The position numbers and the translations under genes were made by a program. A stretch of DNA of 64,000 nucleotides from Aphelenchoides besseyi (taxonomy: Eukaryota > Nematoda > Chromadorea > Rhabditida > Aphelenchoididae), in the NCBI GenBank assembly GCA_024699855.1, contig JAMPIQ010000001.1, forward strand, positions 5,332,001-5,396,000, in the 5' to 3' direction. Below the pieces are notes generated by a model. The model had not been told where the DNA came from. It worked only from the letters and a program-made list of their open reading frames with translations, and ran no database searches. Positions within the stretch are counted from its first letter, which is position 1; each line of letters starts with the position of its first letter. This document shows positions 33,548 through 45,441 of the stretch, in pieces.

Positions 33548-33949
33548 ATGTGCGTGAGAAAGCGAAAGCCACACGGCAACCGCTCGGTTATTGGATCCGA
33601 AATGACTGAAGTAAGTGAGGGAAATGAAACAGTTCTTCTAGTTGTTTTTAGGCCACGACCATGGCCACGACCTACACAGAAGTCGGTGGAACGACTTACA
33701 CTGAAATGACTCGAGATGAACCTCAGGAGAAACCGAAGGCCAAGAGTCCGATTGTTTCTCCGAAAGTTGCAGTTCCAAAACCGGCTGCCAAAGTAAGCTT
33801 TCTGTTTTAACAATCTTCCTTATTTTTGGTTTCAGAAGAAAGCCGCACCAAACGAACGCACTACAGACGAGTCGGACGAACGTCGTCAAAAGATCATTGA
33901 TGCTGCAGCAGCGGCGTGTCGACACAAAAATCTTGCTCAACGGAAATAA
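33548..33949 (+). CDS. Small basic Ala/Lys/Thr-rich protein, unrecognised
   Basis: Exons 33548-33610, 33652-33792 and 33836-33949 join exactly in frame with good GT-AG introns of 41 and 43 nt, giving 105 residues. The N-terminus is basic (MCVRKRKPHGNRSVIG), the middle is rich in Thr, Pro and Lys (EVGGTTYTEMTRDEP, KAKSPIVSPKVAVPKPAAK) and the C-terminus is a possible short helix (RRQKIIDAAAAACRHKN). No signal peptide or domain recognised. The stop codon overlaps AATAAA. Splice fit supports a real gene; function unknown. Confidence 0.5.
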
Positions 33950-34426
33950 ACTTGTTTTTTTCTCAATTTTAGTCAGCAGCTACAGACGCATATCCTCTAC
34001 CAAAAAGCTCGAATAAAGAAGATCTTCGAGTTACTGATCGGCTAGTCAGGTTATTTGCAAGAAGCAGTACAAAGCTTGCAAACGAAAGTCGAATGAAATG
34101 CACGATTAGCTGAACGTTTACGTCCATGACACGTTTGTTCAGGTTTTCTGAATTATAACTTTTTGATAGTGATTAATTCGAGTTGTAAGAAAGGGAATTA
34201 CAGGAAGTTTCTTTTCAACGCTCGGCCGACATCTCCCGAAACTGCGAGATAACCGGTTGAATTTCGAACGTGATCTGCACCCGTTTCGCGTTGTTCCTTC
34301 TCACATTAGTCGCCAAAACAATCCGATTTCCTCACCTCAATGTCCATCAGTTGATATTTGAAGTGACCGCGAAGTGGAGCCAAATGTTCTAGTGAGTCGG
34401 GAACTACAAAAGGCGCAAAAATAGTC
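33950..34426. other. Gene-free stretch before tRNA-Lys
   Basis: Nothing coding seen. It borders the 3' flank of the minus-strand tRNA at 34427. Confidence 0.4.
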
Positions 34427-34499
34427 AGCCCGATGCGGGGCTCGAACCCGCGACAGCCAGATTAAGAGTCTGGTGCTCTACCGACTGAGCTAACCGGGC
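34427..34499 (-). tRNA. tRNA-Lys(CUU)
   Basis: On the minus strand, acceptor GCCCGGT pairs with ATCGGGC. D-arm TTAGCTCAGTCGGTAGAGC, anticodon stem-loop CAGA CTCTTAA TCTG with anticodon CUU, and T-arm CGGGTTCGAGCCCCG are all standard. No intron. Confidence 0.97.
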
Positions 34500-34702
34500 T
34501 ACACATGAGGAGAAAGAAAAGTTGCTCTTGGAACCGAAGACCTTCTTGTTCAGCTTCCAGGAGCTTCGAACGGCAGTCATCGATTGGTTCTCAGCTGTCA
34601 ATCAATTGTTCCAACTAGTGAAGTTGGAATGTATGCCTCGTTTCTCTTTAATAGGTATCAATCGTTTTTGACTGTTTATTTGTTTCACATCATCAAGCGA
34701 AT

Positions 34703-36532
34703 TCAATTAGGTTTCGATTTACTTGTCGACTTTCGACTTTTGATCTTCCTCGACAATTTCGTCGAAAGCTTCTCATTTTCCTTCTTTTCGGACGGCCGCT
34801 GTTCAGTTGCTCGTGGAGCGGTGACGTCGGGAACTGAAAGAGGATGAATACACGAATGGAGATCAACTGACCTTTAGCATTTGAAGCGACTGAAGAGCTC
34901 GGTTGTCCACTGCTCTCGTTTCCACTGCTCGGCTCTGCAGTGTTCTTGTCGGTTGAATTGGCTAACCGCTCGTCATTCTGACTACTAGACGCTGCTTTCT
35001 GTTCCTTCAACTTCTTTCGTTCGAGCATTCTCTTTGTTCTTAGCGAGTTTTCCTCCTGACTAGGAACCTTGTGGAGAAACAGTGGATTTACGGGTTCCAT
35101 TCCGATCTCCGTTTCTTCTTTCTTGTCCGAAAAAATCACGGATCTGAAAATGGTCGTCACGAACACTCAATTGGACACTTGCTTTTTGGCTTTGGCAGAT
35201 TTAAGCCGCACGGTGTTCGCCTTGTCAAAGATGTTTTTCTTTGGACCCGTGAATCGAATCGACTTCAAGAGCACAGGGCCAGCTCCCGGACTAAACGGTT
35301 TTGGAGACTTGACAGCCGGTGTAGCGGGTGGAGTAGAAGGGTCGTCTAATGGAGTAGATTCCATTGCGGAAGTGGCTGCCGATGTTTGTTGAGCTGTCGA
35401 TTTGGTGGTTGTTTCGTCAATGTCCGTCTCGACGCTCTTCAGCTCATCGGAAGTTATGACTCCGAGGAAGGGTCCTTCTTTTGCATTGTAGATTCCTTCT
35501 TTTGGCTCCTCGTCGGGATTCTTTTTCATGTGAGTTTTTTGGTTCTTGCAGATCTCGAGCACATCGTCCGCTAGCCGTGGGTTTATTTCGAATTCTCTTT
35601 CAGTTACCAGCGCGTGTCGAACTCGTCTAATTCCAGTGGTTGATTCAGGTCGCTCAATAACCAAATGGACCTAAGAGTCTGTCTTGTATTGTATTGATGG
35701 TTCACACTCACGTATTTCTTCCTTGTCAAGCCCTTCAACATTAACTCGCTCGCTTGAACGACGGTTGTCGGGATCGTTTCATCAACTTTGATGATCACAT
35801 CGCCGACCAGAAGCGTTCGAACGGCCAACGACTTCCAACCGTTGTTTGTTTGCAGAACATAAATCTTGTCGTTGTATATTTTGATCTTCAGCCCCAACTT
35901 GGCTCCCGGATACATGACCATGAAAGCGTGCAGATATCGAAAGCCGGGAATCTGCACACTGTCAGAAAGGTTATAGTCGTTACTCACCAGATCATAGCCC
36001 GCTGGAATGTGTTTCGAGTACTTGGGATTGAAGATTTGATAACATTTGATTGTGCGTCGAACTTTGAATTTGACCTGAAGACTCAAATTCCAGCTGTTGA
36101 TTCTCGACTCACTTCCAACACTCCCGTCTTCTTCCTCAAGTCGGCAATCAGAGCCGTGTATTGATCGGCAGAACGAATCAGCGCCCCATTGACGTGAGTG
36201 ATCCAATCACCAAAATCCAAGGGTTGTTTTCGATTCCACTCCCCTACTTCGGTCACAATCATTCGTTTGCTAACCACAATATCTGTCTGAAAGCAGAAGT
36301 TGAAAGAAAAAAAGACAAACAAACCAATTGATGCGATGGAATCAACAACGTGAACTCGTGGGCTTTGAGCAGCTTGATCGGAACTGATGGGTTGAAGCCG
36401 AGACGGGGATTTAAAGACGAAAGCTCTCGCACTGTTTGCGATTCATTTTCTTCCGGCAACTCCTCGGCAAAGACCCAAACTTCGGGAACTGGAGCTGCTG
36501 AGTCTTTAGGTTGATCGGTCATTTTGAAACGA
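34703..36532 (-). CDS. Two-PDZ-domain protein of nematode type
   Basis: ATG 36532 opens MTDQPKDSAAPVPEVW, without signal peptide. The first PDZ-like fold (IVVSKRMIVTEVGEWNRKQP, DWITHVNGALIRSADQYTAL) lies at about 36290-36110 and a second (LGLKIKIYNDKIYVLQTNNG, LVGDVIIKVDETIP, VHLVIERPES) at about 36080-35630. Downstream is a long low-complexity Thr/Ser/Pro/Lys region and a basic end (KLSRKIKSRKSTSKSK) stopping at 34703. Introns are short GT-AG. PDZ domains bind C-terminal peptides; this layout resembles expanded nematode PDZ families, but I cannot name an orthologue. The degenerate carboxylate-binding loops suggest atypical ligand binding. Confidence 0.75.
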
Positions 36533-36693
36533 CCGATTGAAACGAACGACACTGAAAACTGAAAACTAACATTCAAATTGCTGTTGATTAAGAACAAAAT
36601 GTTAACGAGTGATAGCTCGGCATCTCAACCACTCACTTGTCATTCAAGAGCAGTCAAAACGAGGAGTTTCACTTGTTTGGGCAAAAATGTACT

Positions 36694-36766
36694 CGCTCCC
36701 GGGAAGGCTCGAACTTCCAACCTTTCGGTTAACAGCCGAACGCGCTGCCGATTGCGCCACGGAAGC
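36694..36766 (-). tRNA. tRNA-Asn(GUU)
   Basis: Minus strand: acceptor GCTTCCG pairs with CGGGAGC, discriminator G. Anticodon stem-loop TTCGG CTGTTAA CCGAA gives anticodon GUU. T-arm GGAAGTTCGAGCCTTCC. No intron. Confidence 0.97.
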
Positions 36767-36955
36767 ACATTCACTGGAGAGAAAAACGGCGTTTTGACCG
36801 AAAGAGCGAGCGCCCCGAAGAGGCCGATACGTGAGGAGTGGGGAGCCGAGGGCTCGTCGTGTCCTCTTCTACTCGCCATCGCAAGTACTGTGGAAAAGAA
36901 AATGGCCGTTGACTTCTGATCCGGTGACAACAGCCTTCAAAAGACTGATGTCTGA

Positions 36956-36979
36956 GGGCAAAAGGGCAAAAGGGCAAAA
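36956..36979. repeat. Short tandem repeat (GGGCAAAA)x3
   Basis: Three perfect 8-bp units directly beside the 3' end of tRNA-Lys(UUU). No function inferred. Confidence 0.9.
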
Positions 36980-36984
36980 TTGGA

Positions 36985-37056
36985 AGCCAACTACGGGGAT
37001 CGAACCCGCGACCAATGGATTAAAAGTCCAACGCTCTACCGCTGAGCTAAGTTGGC
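36985..37056 (-). tRNA. tRNA-Lys(UUU)
   Basis: Minus strand: acceptor GCCAACT pairs with AGTTGGC. D-arm TTAGCTCAGCGGTAGAGC, anticodon stem-loop TTGGA CTTTTAA TCCAT with anticodon UUU, T-arm CGGGTTCGATCCCCG. No intron. It shares the genomic segment with the other tRNA-Lys and tRNA-Asn. Confidence 0.97.
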
Positions 37057-38295
37057 TCACATATCAAGACGTCTGCTAATTGATCGAGAGATACACTCAC
37101 TTCCAACCCTCTCAACAACACCAGCAAACTCCGATGTGAACAGATGCGTTTATTCGACGACAAAATCACCATTCGACTTCCGAGTATATTTGAGCGCTTG
37201 ATGAACTTGTTTCTGTGAATGCCTAAAGTTTACAATCCATTTAAAGATTTGCGATGTGTAGTGGATAATCTTAGAGTTTGCAACTCAAAGCTAAACTAAC
37301 AAATTTGTAATAAAAATTCCAGATCTCAGGTCCTTTAATCACGTCGTTTCGTTGAAGCAGATTGTTCGAGTAAACTCGTAAGCTTAAAAAACTGCTTCTA
37401 TGCAAATTCTTGTGTAGGAATTATGTTCGACTTACTGCTCATTAGTTCGAGTTTAGAAGTCGACATTCTGAAGCTGTTCTGACGCAAATGTTTTTCATGA
37501 AAAGGAATTTGATTGGTCAATTTATTCAACAGCGGCAAGCGAACCTTTTGGCTATTCATCTGAAGACGGAAGATAGGTGGAGAAGAACGAAAGTTTGCGC
37601 AACGTTATTCTCAATTCAAGAGCTTAGGGGGAGAACGCTAAAGTCGAGATGTTGAGCGGAAATTCGATTTAACGTGAAGCTTGAAGTCGATTTGTCTTCT
37701 GAAGAGTTAGTCAAGTCGGTTGGTTGAACGGCGGTTGTGCTCGTTCAAAAATGCTTTAATCCAAAACAACTTCGATGATTGCTTTTGGATCATAGACTGT
37801 TGTACGAATTCGCTTCCACTAACTAAACCCATTTGTCTCAAGAGTTAAATGTTCGCTATCTATCAACATAAATGTGACTGAGCGGATGTTCTCAATTTTC
37901 ATTCGTTCTTTCGCGTTTAATTTGCTCTTTCCGTTTTCGGTTCGTCAATAACCGAAGTCGTTTTCTATTCCTGACCTTTCAACTTCATCCTCGCGTTTTG
38001 CAATTTAAAAAGTCTTATTGATACTCTCGAAATGTTGCATTGACCTCTCAACTAATTGCCGGTTACTGTCCAGCCATTAAACGCGTTTATTTCAGCTAAT
38101 TACAGGTGACTTCTGAACGATGTAAACGATCTTAATTCCTGTTCGAAAGTACGCAACGTCTAGACATCAACGCTCATCATTTTGCCGTTCATCGTCTTTC
38201 CGGGAACATCGAAAAGTTTTCTCAACTTCCGACTTTTCAAATGAGATTTTGAGTTTTCGCGAATTGAAAGTTCAGAATCTTTGGACGCGAAGAGA
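37057..38295. other. 1.2-kb gene-free upstream region
   Basis: AT-rich, no coding exon or RNA gene seen. Probably upstream control of the gene at 38296. Confidence 0.5.
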
Positions 38296-38663
38296 ATGAA
38301 CGGCGCCGGAACTTATTTGCATCCAAAATATGCTACTGGAGGTACATTAATGGAAAGTAGTGGATGTTTAGGTGGCGAATTTCAGGCCTCGGATCAACGG
38401 CGGACTCTCCAGTTCGTATTCCCGTCTTTCACGTGATTTTGGTAGTCGCTTCGGTGCTCCTCATCGTCTGTGCCATTTTAGTTGCTCTGGGCATTTATCT
38501 TCGTGTTCTTCAAGTGGCAAGACGAAATCATCGTCAAGGAAACGATTCGAAGTCACGAGTCGGCAACTCGAATGGAAACCGCCAGAACTCAGCTCCACTT
38601 CTCCATTCACAATCTTTGCCACCAATTCGACAACAACTGCAAATTAAGATCGAAGAGTTCTAA
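38296..38663 (+). CDS. Small single-pass membrane protein
   Basis: Exon 1 (38296-38341) encodes MNGAGTYLHPKYATGG; a 44-nt intron ends TTTCAG and exon 2 (38386-38663) completes about 107 residues. One strong membrane helix (FHVILVVASVLLIVCAILVA) is followed by LGIYLRVLQVARR and a Ser/Asn/Arg-rich cytoplasmic region ending QLQIKIEEF. There is no cleavable signal peptide, so the N-terminus probably lies outside or in the lumen with an Arg-rich inside flank. Not recognised. Confidence 0.55.
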
Positions 38664-38854
38664 TCGATTTTTAACCCAATAGCTTTTGATTTGAAATAAA
38701 CAACAGAAACGAATTCGACAAACTCGGTAATTTGAAGCATAGAATGCGATAGTAAAGTCCCGGGCAAACGTTTCATTGTCTCGGCGACGATCATTTGATC
38801 TCCAAATGATTTCTCTTTTTGTATGCCGATTAGCGGATTTCAGTGATTGACGAG

Positions 38855-39215
38855 ATGAATCACCACTTCGAGAATGTGGTTCGCAACGATGACCTTCGAG
38901 TCGACTTACCGTCACGTTTTGGGACCCGCATTGTTTGGTACTTTCGAGTTGGTCTCGTAGTTCGAGAGAAACATGAAACTCGTGAATTTGCAATCGCATT
39001 TGTTTTGCAGCGAAAACCGTTTGCTTCTTTCCGATGTTCAACGCACCATCAAGGTTTCCATTTCTGATGGCGCTGGAAACACTCGAAATTTCTGTATCGC
39101 GTACAAAAAGCAACCGTCCAATGGGTTGACTTCGAGTTTGTACGCTCATGAGCACGTCGATAAGATTTCGGTGAAACGAAAAACAATTCGAGAAAAACAC
39201 GTTCAGTTTCCGTGA
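38855..39215 (+). CDS. Hypothetical small protein
   Basis: GGATTTCAG ends 12 nt before ATG 38855. Exon 1 (38855-38937) reads MNHHFENVVRNDDLRVDLPS; the donor GTACTT and acceptor TGTTTTGCAG (39010) remove 73 nt, and exon 2 (39011-39215) reads ENRLLLSDVQRTIKVSISDG to EKHVQFP. The result is about 95 residues without signal peptide or membrane segment. An alternative without splicing stops at 39067. The conserved-looking second exon (GNTRNFCIAYKKQP) supports coding, but I recognise no family. Confidence 0.4.
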
Positions 39216-40439
39216 TTGTTTCCGAGTAACGAGCGTTCGTGACTCTTCTGATGCCTCCAACGTGAATTTATCTAATCACACTGATCGAAGCGGAAAAACG
39301 GTTTCCATCTAATTGCTTTCACTCTTTGTTGACGTCTGGATTCATTTTTGCTCGGTTGTTTTCGAGCGGAATCCAAAAGCGCGTAATTTTTGTCGACGAG
39401 TTCAGTCAATTCGTCGCGTAGTTTCGTTTCAGTTTGTGTCGTTTAATCGCCGGCTTTCTGCTCGTTTATCCGCACAGATCAGCCCGCAGAGCTTGTGCAC
39501 AAAAACTGTTAGCTGCTGAAGTTGCACGGGACTGATAAGATCAACGAGCGTTCGCTTGCAATCGCAAAGTTGCGGTTCTATCAACTTCTCGCTCACGTGA
39601 CGTTCGTTGACTCAGCCGCACGTTTCGTCGTTCCAAACGTTACGAGTTTTTCGCTAAACCGACAAACCGTTCCGTAGGGTTCGACAGCTTGCTTCAGCTC
39701 GTGCACTTGATTGCGTGAAGTTGTTCGAGAGTTCGAAGTTTGTTTTCTATTTTCGCACGTTAAACGTTCAGTTTGATTTTGCGGTTCGGCAGCGAAGTAA
39801 AATCGGTAGAAGTGACGTGATTCCGTCTCTCGTTGTACTCCAAAATGTTTGTGCGAAGCGCACAGTTTTCCACTTGTTACCAGCAGAACCTTTTCCCCGT
39901 TCAATTCAACAGCTTTGATTTCAACTTTACGGCCCTTAACTTCCGAAATCGTCGTCTGTCACTTCATTTCAACCGCGTTTCGAATGTTGAAATTCTGTTG
40001 AGCAAACAACCTTATCGATCGTCTTTAGCGTACTGATTGCGAAAGTCACATTATCGTTTCTTATCTTAATTTTCGAGCTACCAACCGGAAATCCGTCTTC
40101 TAAACTCTGTGATTTATATATTTAAATCAGCTGTTCTGTCACTCACTTGCCCGTTTTTGAAAAAACAAATTCAATTAGCAGTTACCAAGTGTTTCAAGCT
40201 GCCCGTCTGTAACAAGTGAATCTACCACCTGTTGCGCCATAACCTTGAGCTTTTAATCTACTGTATTTTGATCTTGAGTCTTGGACTGAATATGAATTTG
40301 TAGTTTGAGTTCTTGAAGGTTACTAATCCACATAATCTTATTGATCTTTTTATACTTTTATTAGACTTTCTCGTAAACACGTTGGTCCTATCAAATTTAT
40401 TGGGGTTTTACGTTTACTTGTCCTGTTTCAGATAATTGA
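39216..40439. other. Upstream region of the nuclear receptor
   Basis: CpG-rich up to about 40.0 kb, then AT-rich. CCTGTTTCAG ends 9 nt before ATG 40440 and is a likely trans-splice or 5' UTR acceptor. No gene seen. Confidence 0.5.
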
Positions 40440-42328
40440 ATGTTTGAAGCACATTCGTTTAAGACTCACACACTTCCATCGATCTCAACATCAGAAGATG
40501 AATGGGATATGTGGCCGAACATCGATGAGTTTTTCAACACTGCCACTCGATCTTCAAATGATCCCGAATCTTTAATCTCGATGGTCAATTATATTCGTGA
40601 TGAATCAACCACTACTTCAATGACATCGAGTGTCGATTTTGAACGAAAGAGTCGAAAACACTCGACCAATTCTACAAGTCAATCAACGAATTGCAATACG
40701 CTCAATTCAATAACTGCTCTTGAATGTCAACAAGTGAAAGAGGAAACAGTAGAATCGTTATTTAACTCACCAGTCACTTTTGATCATTGCGAAGACACAA
40801 ATGTTAAAACAGATCATACAACAATGTCGAGTACTCGTGAAGCCGTTGTTCCACCAACCAACTGCGTAATCTGCAATTATCCGACAACCTGTTTTCATTA
40901 CGAGGTTGCCAGTTGTCTCGGCTGTAAAGCTTTCTATCGTCGTACAGTAATCGCACAAAGACACTACGTTTGTCGTTTCAACGGTTCTTGTGCAATCAAG
41001 TCAGGAGTCAGATGCCGATCGTGTAGGTATGATGCTTGTATAAGAGCGGGAATGGACGCCAGAAGCATAAAAGTGAGTGCTGATCAGGCCTCGAAGTTCG
41101 ATGCGATGATCAGCGAAGTAGATCGTCGCAAACGGGCTTTGGATCTTGACTCTTCCAACTCGACAGAAGTCGCCGTGGCAACCAAGGTTCATATGTTTGG
41201 TGCTCTGTAATCAATTTGCTTTTCAGATTGTTCCCCAATTCGATCAAACAGCTGATGCCCGAGTTGTCGATTTTGTTTCTTATTTGGAACTTAAATTTCG
41301 ACAACTTCGAGAGTCAACCTATAATGGAAAAGAGATGTACAATGTGAATATCCGCGATTTGCTCAGTTCATCTCACCACTCACAATTGGGAAATGCCGAA
41401 AAATATCAGGCAAACGATATGAGGTTATCAAGCCAATTGATCGTTTAGAAAATCACGGACATCTTTGAAGAAAGAAAACTGTACACTCAGCTCCCACTCG
41501 AGCAGTTGGCTTATTTGCAAGACGTTTCAAAGTTTGTGTGTCTTGGCAAATCGAGATTCAAAATTAAACACTGGATAACAAGCGATCTCATTCTAAGCGT
41601 CGAGTACCTCAAAGCCATGCCTTTCTACAACGATCTTGATCTCAACGACCGAGTAAGTTCAGTAACCGAAGATTCGTAATCGAAAGTTCAGGAAGCTCTT
41701 GTTGCTCACACAACGTTAGTCACCACACTTCTCGTTGAGAGTTGGTATTCGTATACGAACAACTCGGAAACAATCGTTATGCCCGATGGAACAAAACCGA
41801 TTATGATGAGAAGACAAAAATTTTCGCAATGGAATAACATTTACGAAAAGTATCCGAAGTAAGTATACTTTTGATCTTCAGTCTAATTGTTTTGCAGTTT
41901 GAAGACAATGGAAATCGAGTCGTTTGTTCGAATAATTGAACCGCTAGCGAGAGTTCAACCGGACGCCGAAGATTACGTTCTTCTTAAATCGATTATTTTT
42001 TGTCATTCTTGTAATTAAGTGTCGTTTGAACTGATTACTTTAATGTTCTTTTTTAGCTAGTCCAGGGTTGTCAGAGCATGCCAAGGAGCTCCTTGAAACA
42101 CATCGCGACGTTTACGCCCGTTGTCTCCTGCATCGACTTCAAGCAAAGTTGGGAACCATCGATGGAGCGAGAAAGTACGCCGAACTGCTGACCATGATCG
42201 AGACTTTCTTTCATTTTGCCCAGAGGAAACGCCAATTCCACTTATTCACGAACTCACTAGTCTCCCACAAATGCCACAAAGAACCTCAGTTATTCACATG
42301 GTTTCTGACGAACTCATCGATCTGTTAA
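40440..42328 (+). CDS. Nuclear hormone receptor, nematode HNF4-derived type
   Basis: Ligand-regulated transcription factor. Exons 40440-41186, 41227-41409, 41449-41652, 41692-41858, 41898-42010 and 42057-42328. A Ser/Thr-rich N-terminus of about 135 residues precedes the DNA-binding domain: CVICNYPTTCFHYEVASC, P-box CLGCKAFYRRTV, second finger CRFNGSCAIKSGVRCRSC. The ligand-binding domain follows, ending with the family-typical ARKYAELLTMI. The intron after exon 2 (CAG|GCAAAC to TTTAG) has a GC donor, which keeps phase. At the 3' end two frames stay open after MIETFFHFAQ. The direct frame stops at 42328; a +1 frame (IPLIHELTSLPQMPQ) looks more like receptor sequence and stops at 42387. Confidence 0.88.
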
Positions 42329-43669
42329 ACGATCGTAGACGATTGCGTTTTAGCAATTCAACTCACTCAACTGACCTTTTGGTTTAATTTATTTGCAAAT
42401 AAACAAATCGATTCGCATGATGAGGAATCTCCGCGCTGTTTATTGCGATTTGATCGACGATCTTTGCGCGTTTGGGAAAAACAGCCGATGAATCCACAGA
42501 CGTTCTTTCGAACACGGTCGTGATGATGAGTAATGTGAACGAATAGAAAAACGGTTTCGGTTCGCAACGTTCGTTTCGCTGCGCATTTCCACACACAAAA
42601 AAGAATCCGTGAAATGTGTTGACAAAGCGACCAGATGGCGTAGTAATTCGGAAAACAATAACAAGAGAGCCGGAGTCCTATTAAGCGGAGAGCTCGTTCT
42701 TCAGCGGCTCGTGTCCTTCGGTGGTCAGTTTGAGAAAACAGCCGAAAACAAGAGCGGTGGAGGTTGTTTACTCGAAGCCCACGAACACTCTTGCGGCGAT
42801 TGGTTTGAGTTCAGAAATCGGCGGATATCGCCGGCACACGGTTTGTTTATCGTCCTGTTCGTTGAACTTTTAACATGCTCTTTAGTTGTTTCCTGTCTAA
42901 ACTTTAGGTGGTTTTTAATCGTTTCCCTGCTCATTAATTGGGTTCTCTGCGCTTTGCTTCTTCACGCGACCTCGCAAACAAAACTGCCGACTCGAGAGCA
43001 TTCACCTTGTCGTTTTTTGTCAAAAACGTTTTCCGATGTTTGCGGTTTGATTCGACCATCCAACGCGTATTTAAGCCCCTTCGAATTCAACGCGCAATCC
43101 AATTAACTTTGCAGACATTCTGCTCGTTAAAAACTGTAGAACGTTAAGAGAACATCTTCTTTTTGATGTCTCAAAGGTCCTTGACTTTCATTTCTGTCCG
43201 ATCAACTTGTTAGTCAGCTGAGAACGCGCATTTCGAACGTCTCCGCGGCGCTCGAAATCAAAGATCTCTCGCACCTGTTTGTTGGAAAGCATTACACGAT
43301 GCTCATAAATTTTGTTTGTTGTTTACGATTTTCGACCGCCGGCGAAGAGATTCTCCTTAGAAGGCGGTTGACACGTTTCTGGTTGTTCGTTGATCTTTTG
43401 ATGTGTTTCTTATCAGCTGGTTTTGATATCATTTCCTTTTGGGAGACTGGTCGAAAACATTTCTAACTCAGTGGTTGTTGACCACGAGCGGTTGGGTACT
43501 TTTGCGCGACTATACAAAGCTCGCGCACTCACAAAAGAGACTCTGAACTTCGGTCAAAAAGCTAAATCCAAGTGGATGGTTGTCGGGTATATAGCGTCGA
43601 GCATAACTTTCTTATTTACGCGTTAATTCGCGTTCTTTAGACTCATTCTATTCTCTTATCGTTTCAGAA
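42329..43669. other. 1.3-kb intergenic region
   Basis: CpG-rich with long open frames (one at 42609-43106) but no recognisable protein. A GTTTCAG acceptor ends 2 nt before ATG 43670. Confidence 0.5.
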
Positions 43670-44944
43670 ATGAAAATGTTCAAATCCAAAAAGTCAAAGA
43701 AAACTGAGGACTCCAAGTCGATTTCGATTCACGACTCACTCTCGCCGCCAGCATCGTCGATTTTGGCTTCGGTTGTTGAGGAACTGCCGGCCGTTAACAT
43801 GTTAATTATTGGCGATAAGGGAGTCGGGAAAACGGCTCTTTACCGTGCATTCGGTCGTCAGAATCGCCGGCAGCTGCGGGCTGCTGCTCATCGAGAACGT
43901 TGCCAATCGATTACTTCGAACACAACCTCACACTCCTCTTCCTCCTCCTCGACATCGCCTTCTCGTTCACTCAACGGCGATCTGATCGATGATGCCAAAA
44001 ATGTTGACGACTATTTGGACTTTCAAGCCGGAGAGTTGGCCGAGAACTTGGTGAGAGTTCGTTTAAATTTCTCGTTTCAACTACAAAGTTTCAGGTCAAA
44101 TTTCGAGTCTATGATTCTGCTGGACACCATTTACCCGTGAGCTCAAATTGGATTTCTATGTTTTCATCTTGACTCTTTAGGCGCATCCCGTATTTGCTCG
44201 CTCCGAGAAGATTGACGTTGTTTTGTGTTGTTTCGCTTTGGATTCGTTGATTTCATTGGAAAATGTTGAAGTGAAATGGAAACCGGAGGTTCGTTGATAG
44301 CACGTGTTCCTCGTGATGACTGCGTTGTTGCAGTTAGCTGCTTTGTGTCCGAATGCGATTTTAATTTTGGTCGGAACCAAAGTCGATTTACGCGACAAAG
44401 CAGAAGAACAAAAAGGCGAGGCCGAAAACGAGGAGTTGGACGAAGAAAACAAACCGCAATGGAAGTTGGATCTGGAGAAGATGGTCACCACAGAAGTTGG
44501 AGTCCAAATGGCCGACGATATCGAAGCAGCTGCGTACGCCGAATGCTCATCTCAAGCTCACAAGGTATTCAACGAACAAAGTAGTATGCTCATAATGAAT
44601 TTCAGGGTATTGTTGAGATCTTCAACGTCACTTCTCAGTTGATTCCGCGAAAGCGTGTGGGTTCGATTGCTCAAAAAATATTAAACGGAAACACTCAACT
44701 CGCCATTCAGCCTCATCTCCACAAACGTCATTTGATCGCTCGATTCGGTATGGGAATGAAACGCAAATGGTATCGTGCAGTAAGTCTATTGGAATTGGGA
44801 TTCAAACTTAACTTCCCTGCTTTTAAGGTCTTCATCGCTTCAACGGTCGCTAAATGGACGCGTGGAAAAATCAACATCGCAACCTCAGCCATTTCATCGA
44901 TGTTCGTAATACTAACAGGCATCATTCTCGGACTGTTTTACTAA
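43670..44944 (+). CDS. Atypical Rho-like GTPase with C-terminal membrane helix
   Basis: Six exons: 43670-44050, 44095-44136, 44181-44288, 44334-44564, 44606-44779 and 44828-44944. After a Lys/Ser-rich N-terminus the P-loop reads GDKGVGKT, where Rac has GDGAVGKT, so the residue equivalent to Gly12 is Lys. Switch I is replaced by a long Ser/Thr-rich insertion. Switch II reads YDSAGHH in place of WDTAGQE, so Gln61 is His. The G4 motif (LVGTKVDLRDK), an acidic Rho-type insert and AECSSQAHKGIVEIFN show Rho ancestry. The tail has no CAAX box; it is basic, then ends in a hydrophobic helix (SSMFVILTGIILGLFY). It is probably GTP-locked or non-hydrolysing and tail-anchored in an intracellular membrane. 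Miro GTPases are also tail-anchored, but EF hands and a second GTPase domain are missing here. Confidence 0.8.
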
Positions 44945-45441
44945 GCTCATTCCTCTCTGTTTATCTTGTTGTTTGTTATTTCCAACTGTAAATTCCAGAA
45001 GACTTTTGGTTTTGCTTAGATCTCCGCAATAGTCTCCGCCATCACTTGTCGAAATGAAGTGTAGATTTCTAATAAACAATCAGTCAAATGTCCATCAAAA
45101 AATTTATTCAGACAAAACAGTTCAACTCGCGAATATTTGGTCATGTCGAGAAGTTTTTACATTCATCCGGAACACACAATTGATAAGAAGACTGTGCACT
45201 TCGTAAATCGAATACAGTTGTTAGAGAAACTTTAATCGCACGAAAATCCCGAAATTTAGTTTTACTCTCTAGATTAAACAAACAAAAACTCAGTTGTAGA
45301 TAAAACCTTACGATTCACATAAACAGAACAGTTAATGAGGACAAAAAGGAAGAATAATTAGCGACCGCTCGGTTTCTCGGAACGGCCGTCGACCAGAACA
45401 AACATTTACACACGAAAAAGAATACAATTGGCTACGACATT
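44945..45441. other. Convergent 3' flanks
   Basis: Between the Rho-like gene (+) and VAP (-). Holds 3' UTR-like AT-rich sequence with AATAAAC near 45071; no exon seen. Confidence 0.5.

Noticed and set aside
42609..43106. 165-codon plus-strand open frame with a hydrophobic segment
   Set aside because: The frame is in CpG-rich intergenic DNA, has no acceptor or conserved motif, and the hydrophobic part is explained by T-rich sequence.
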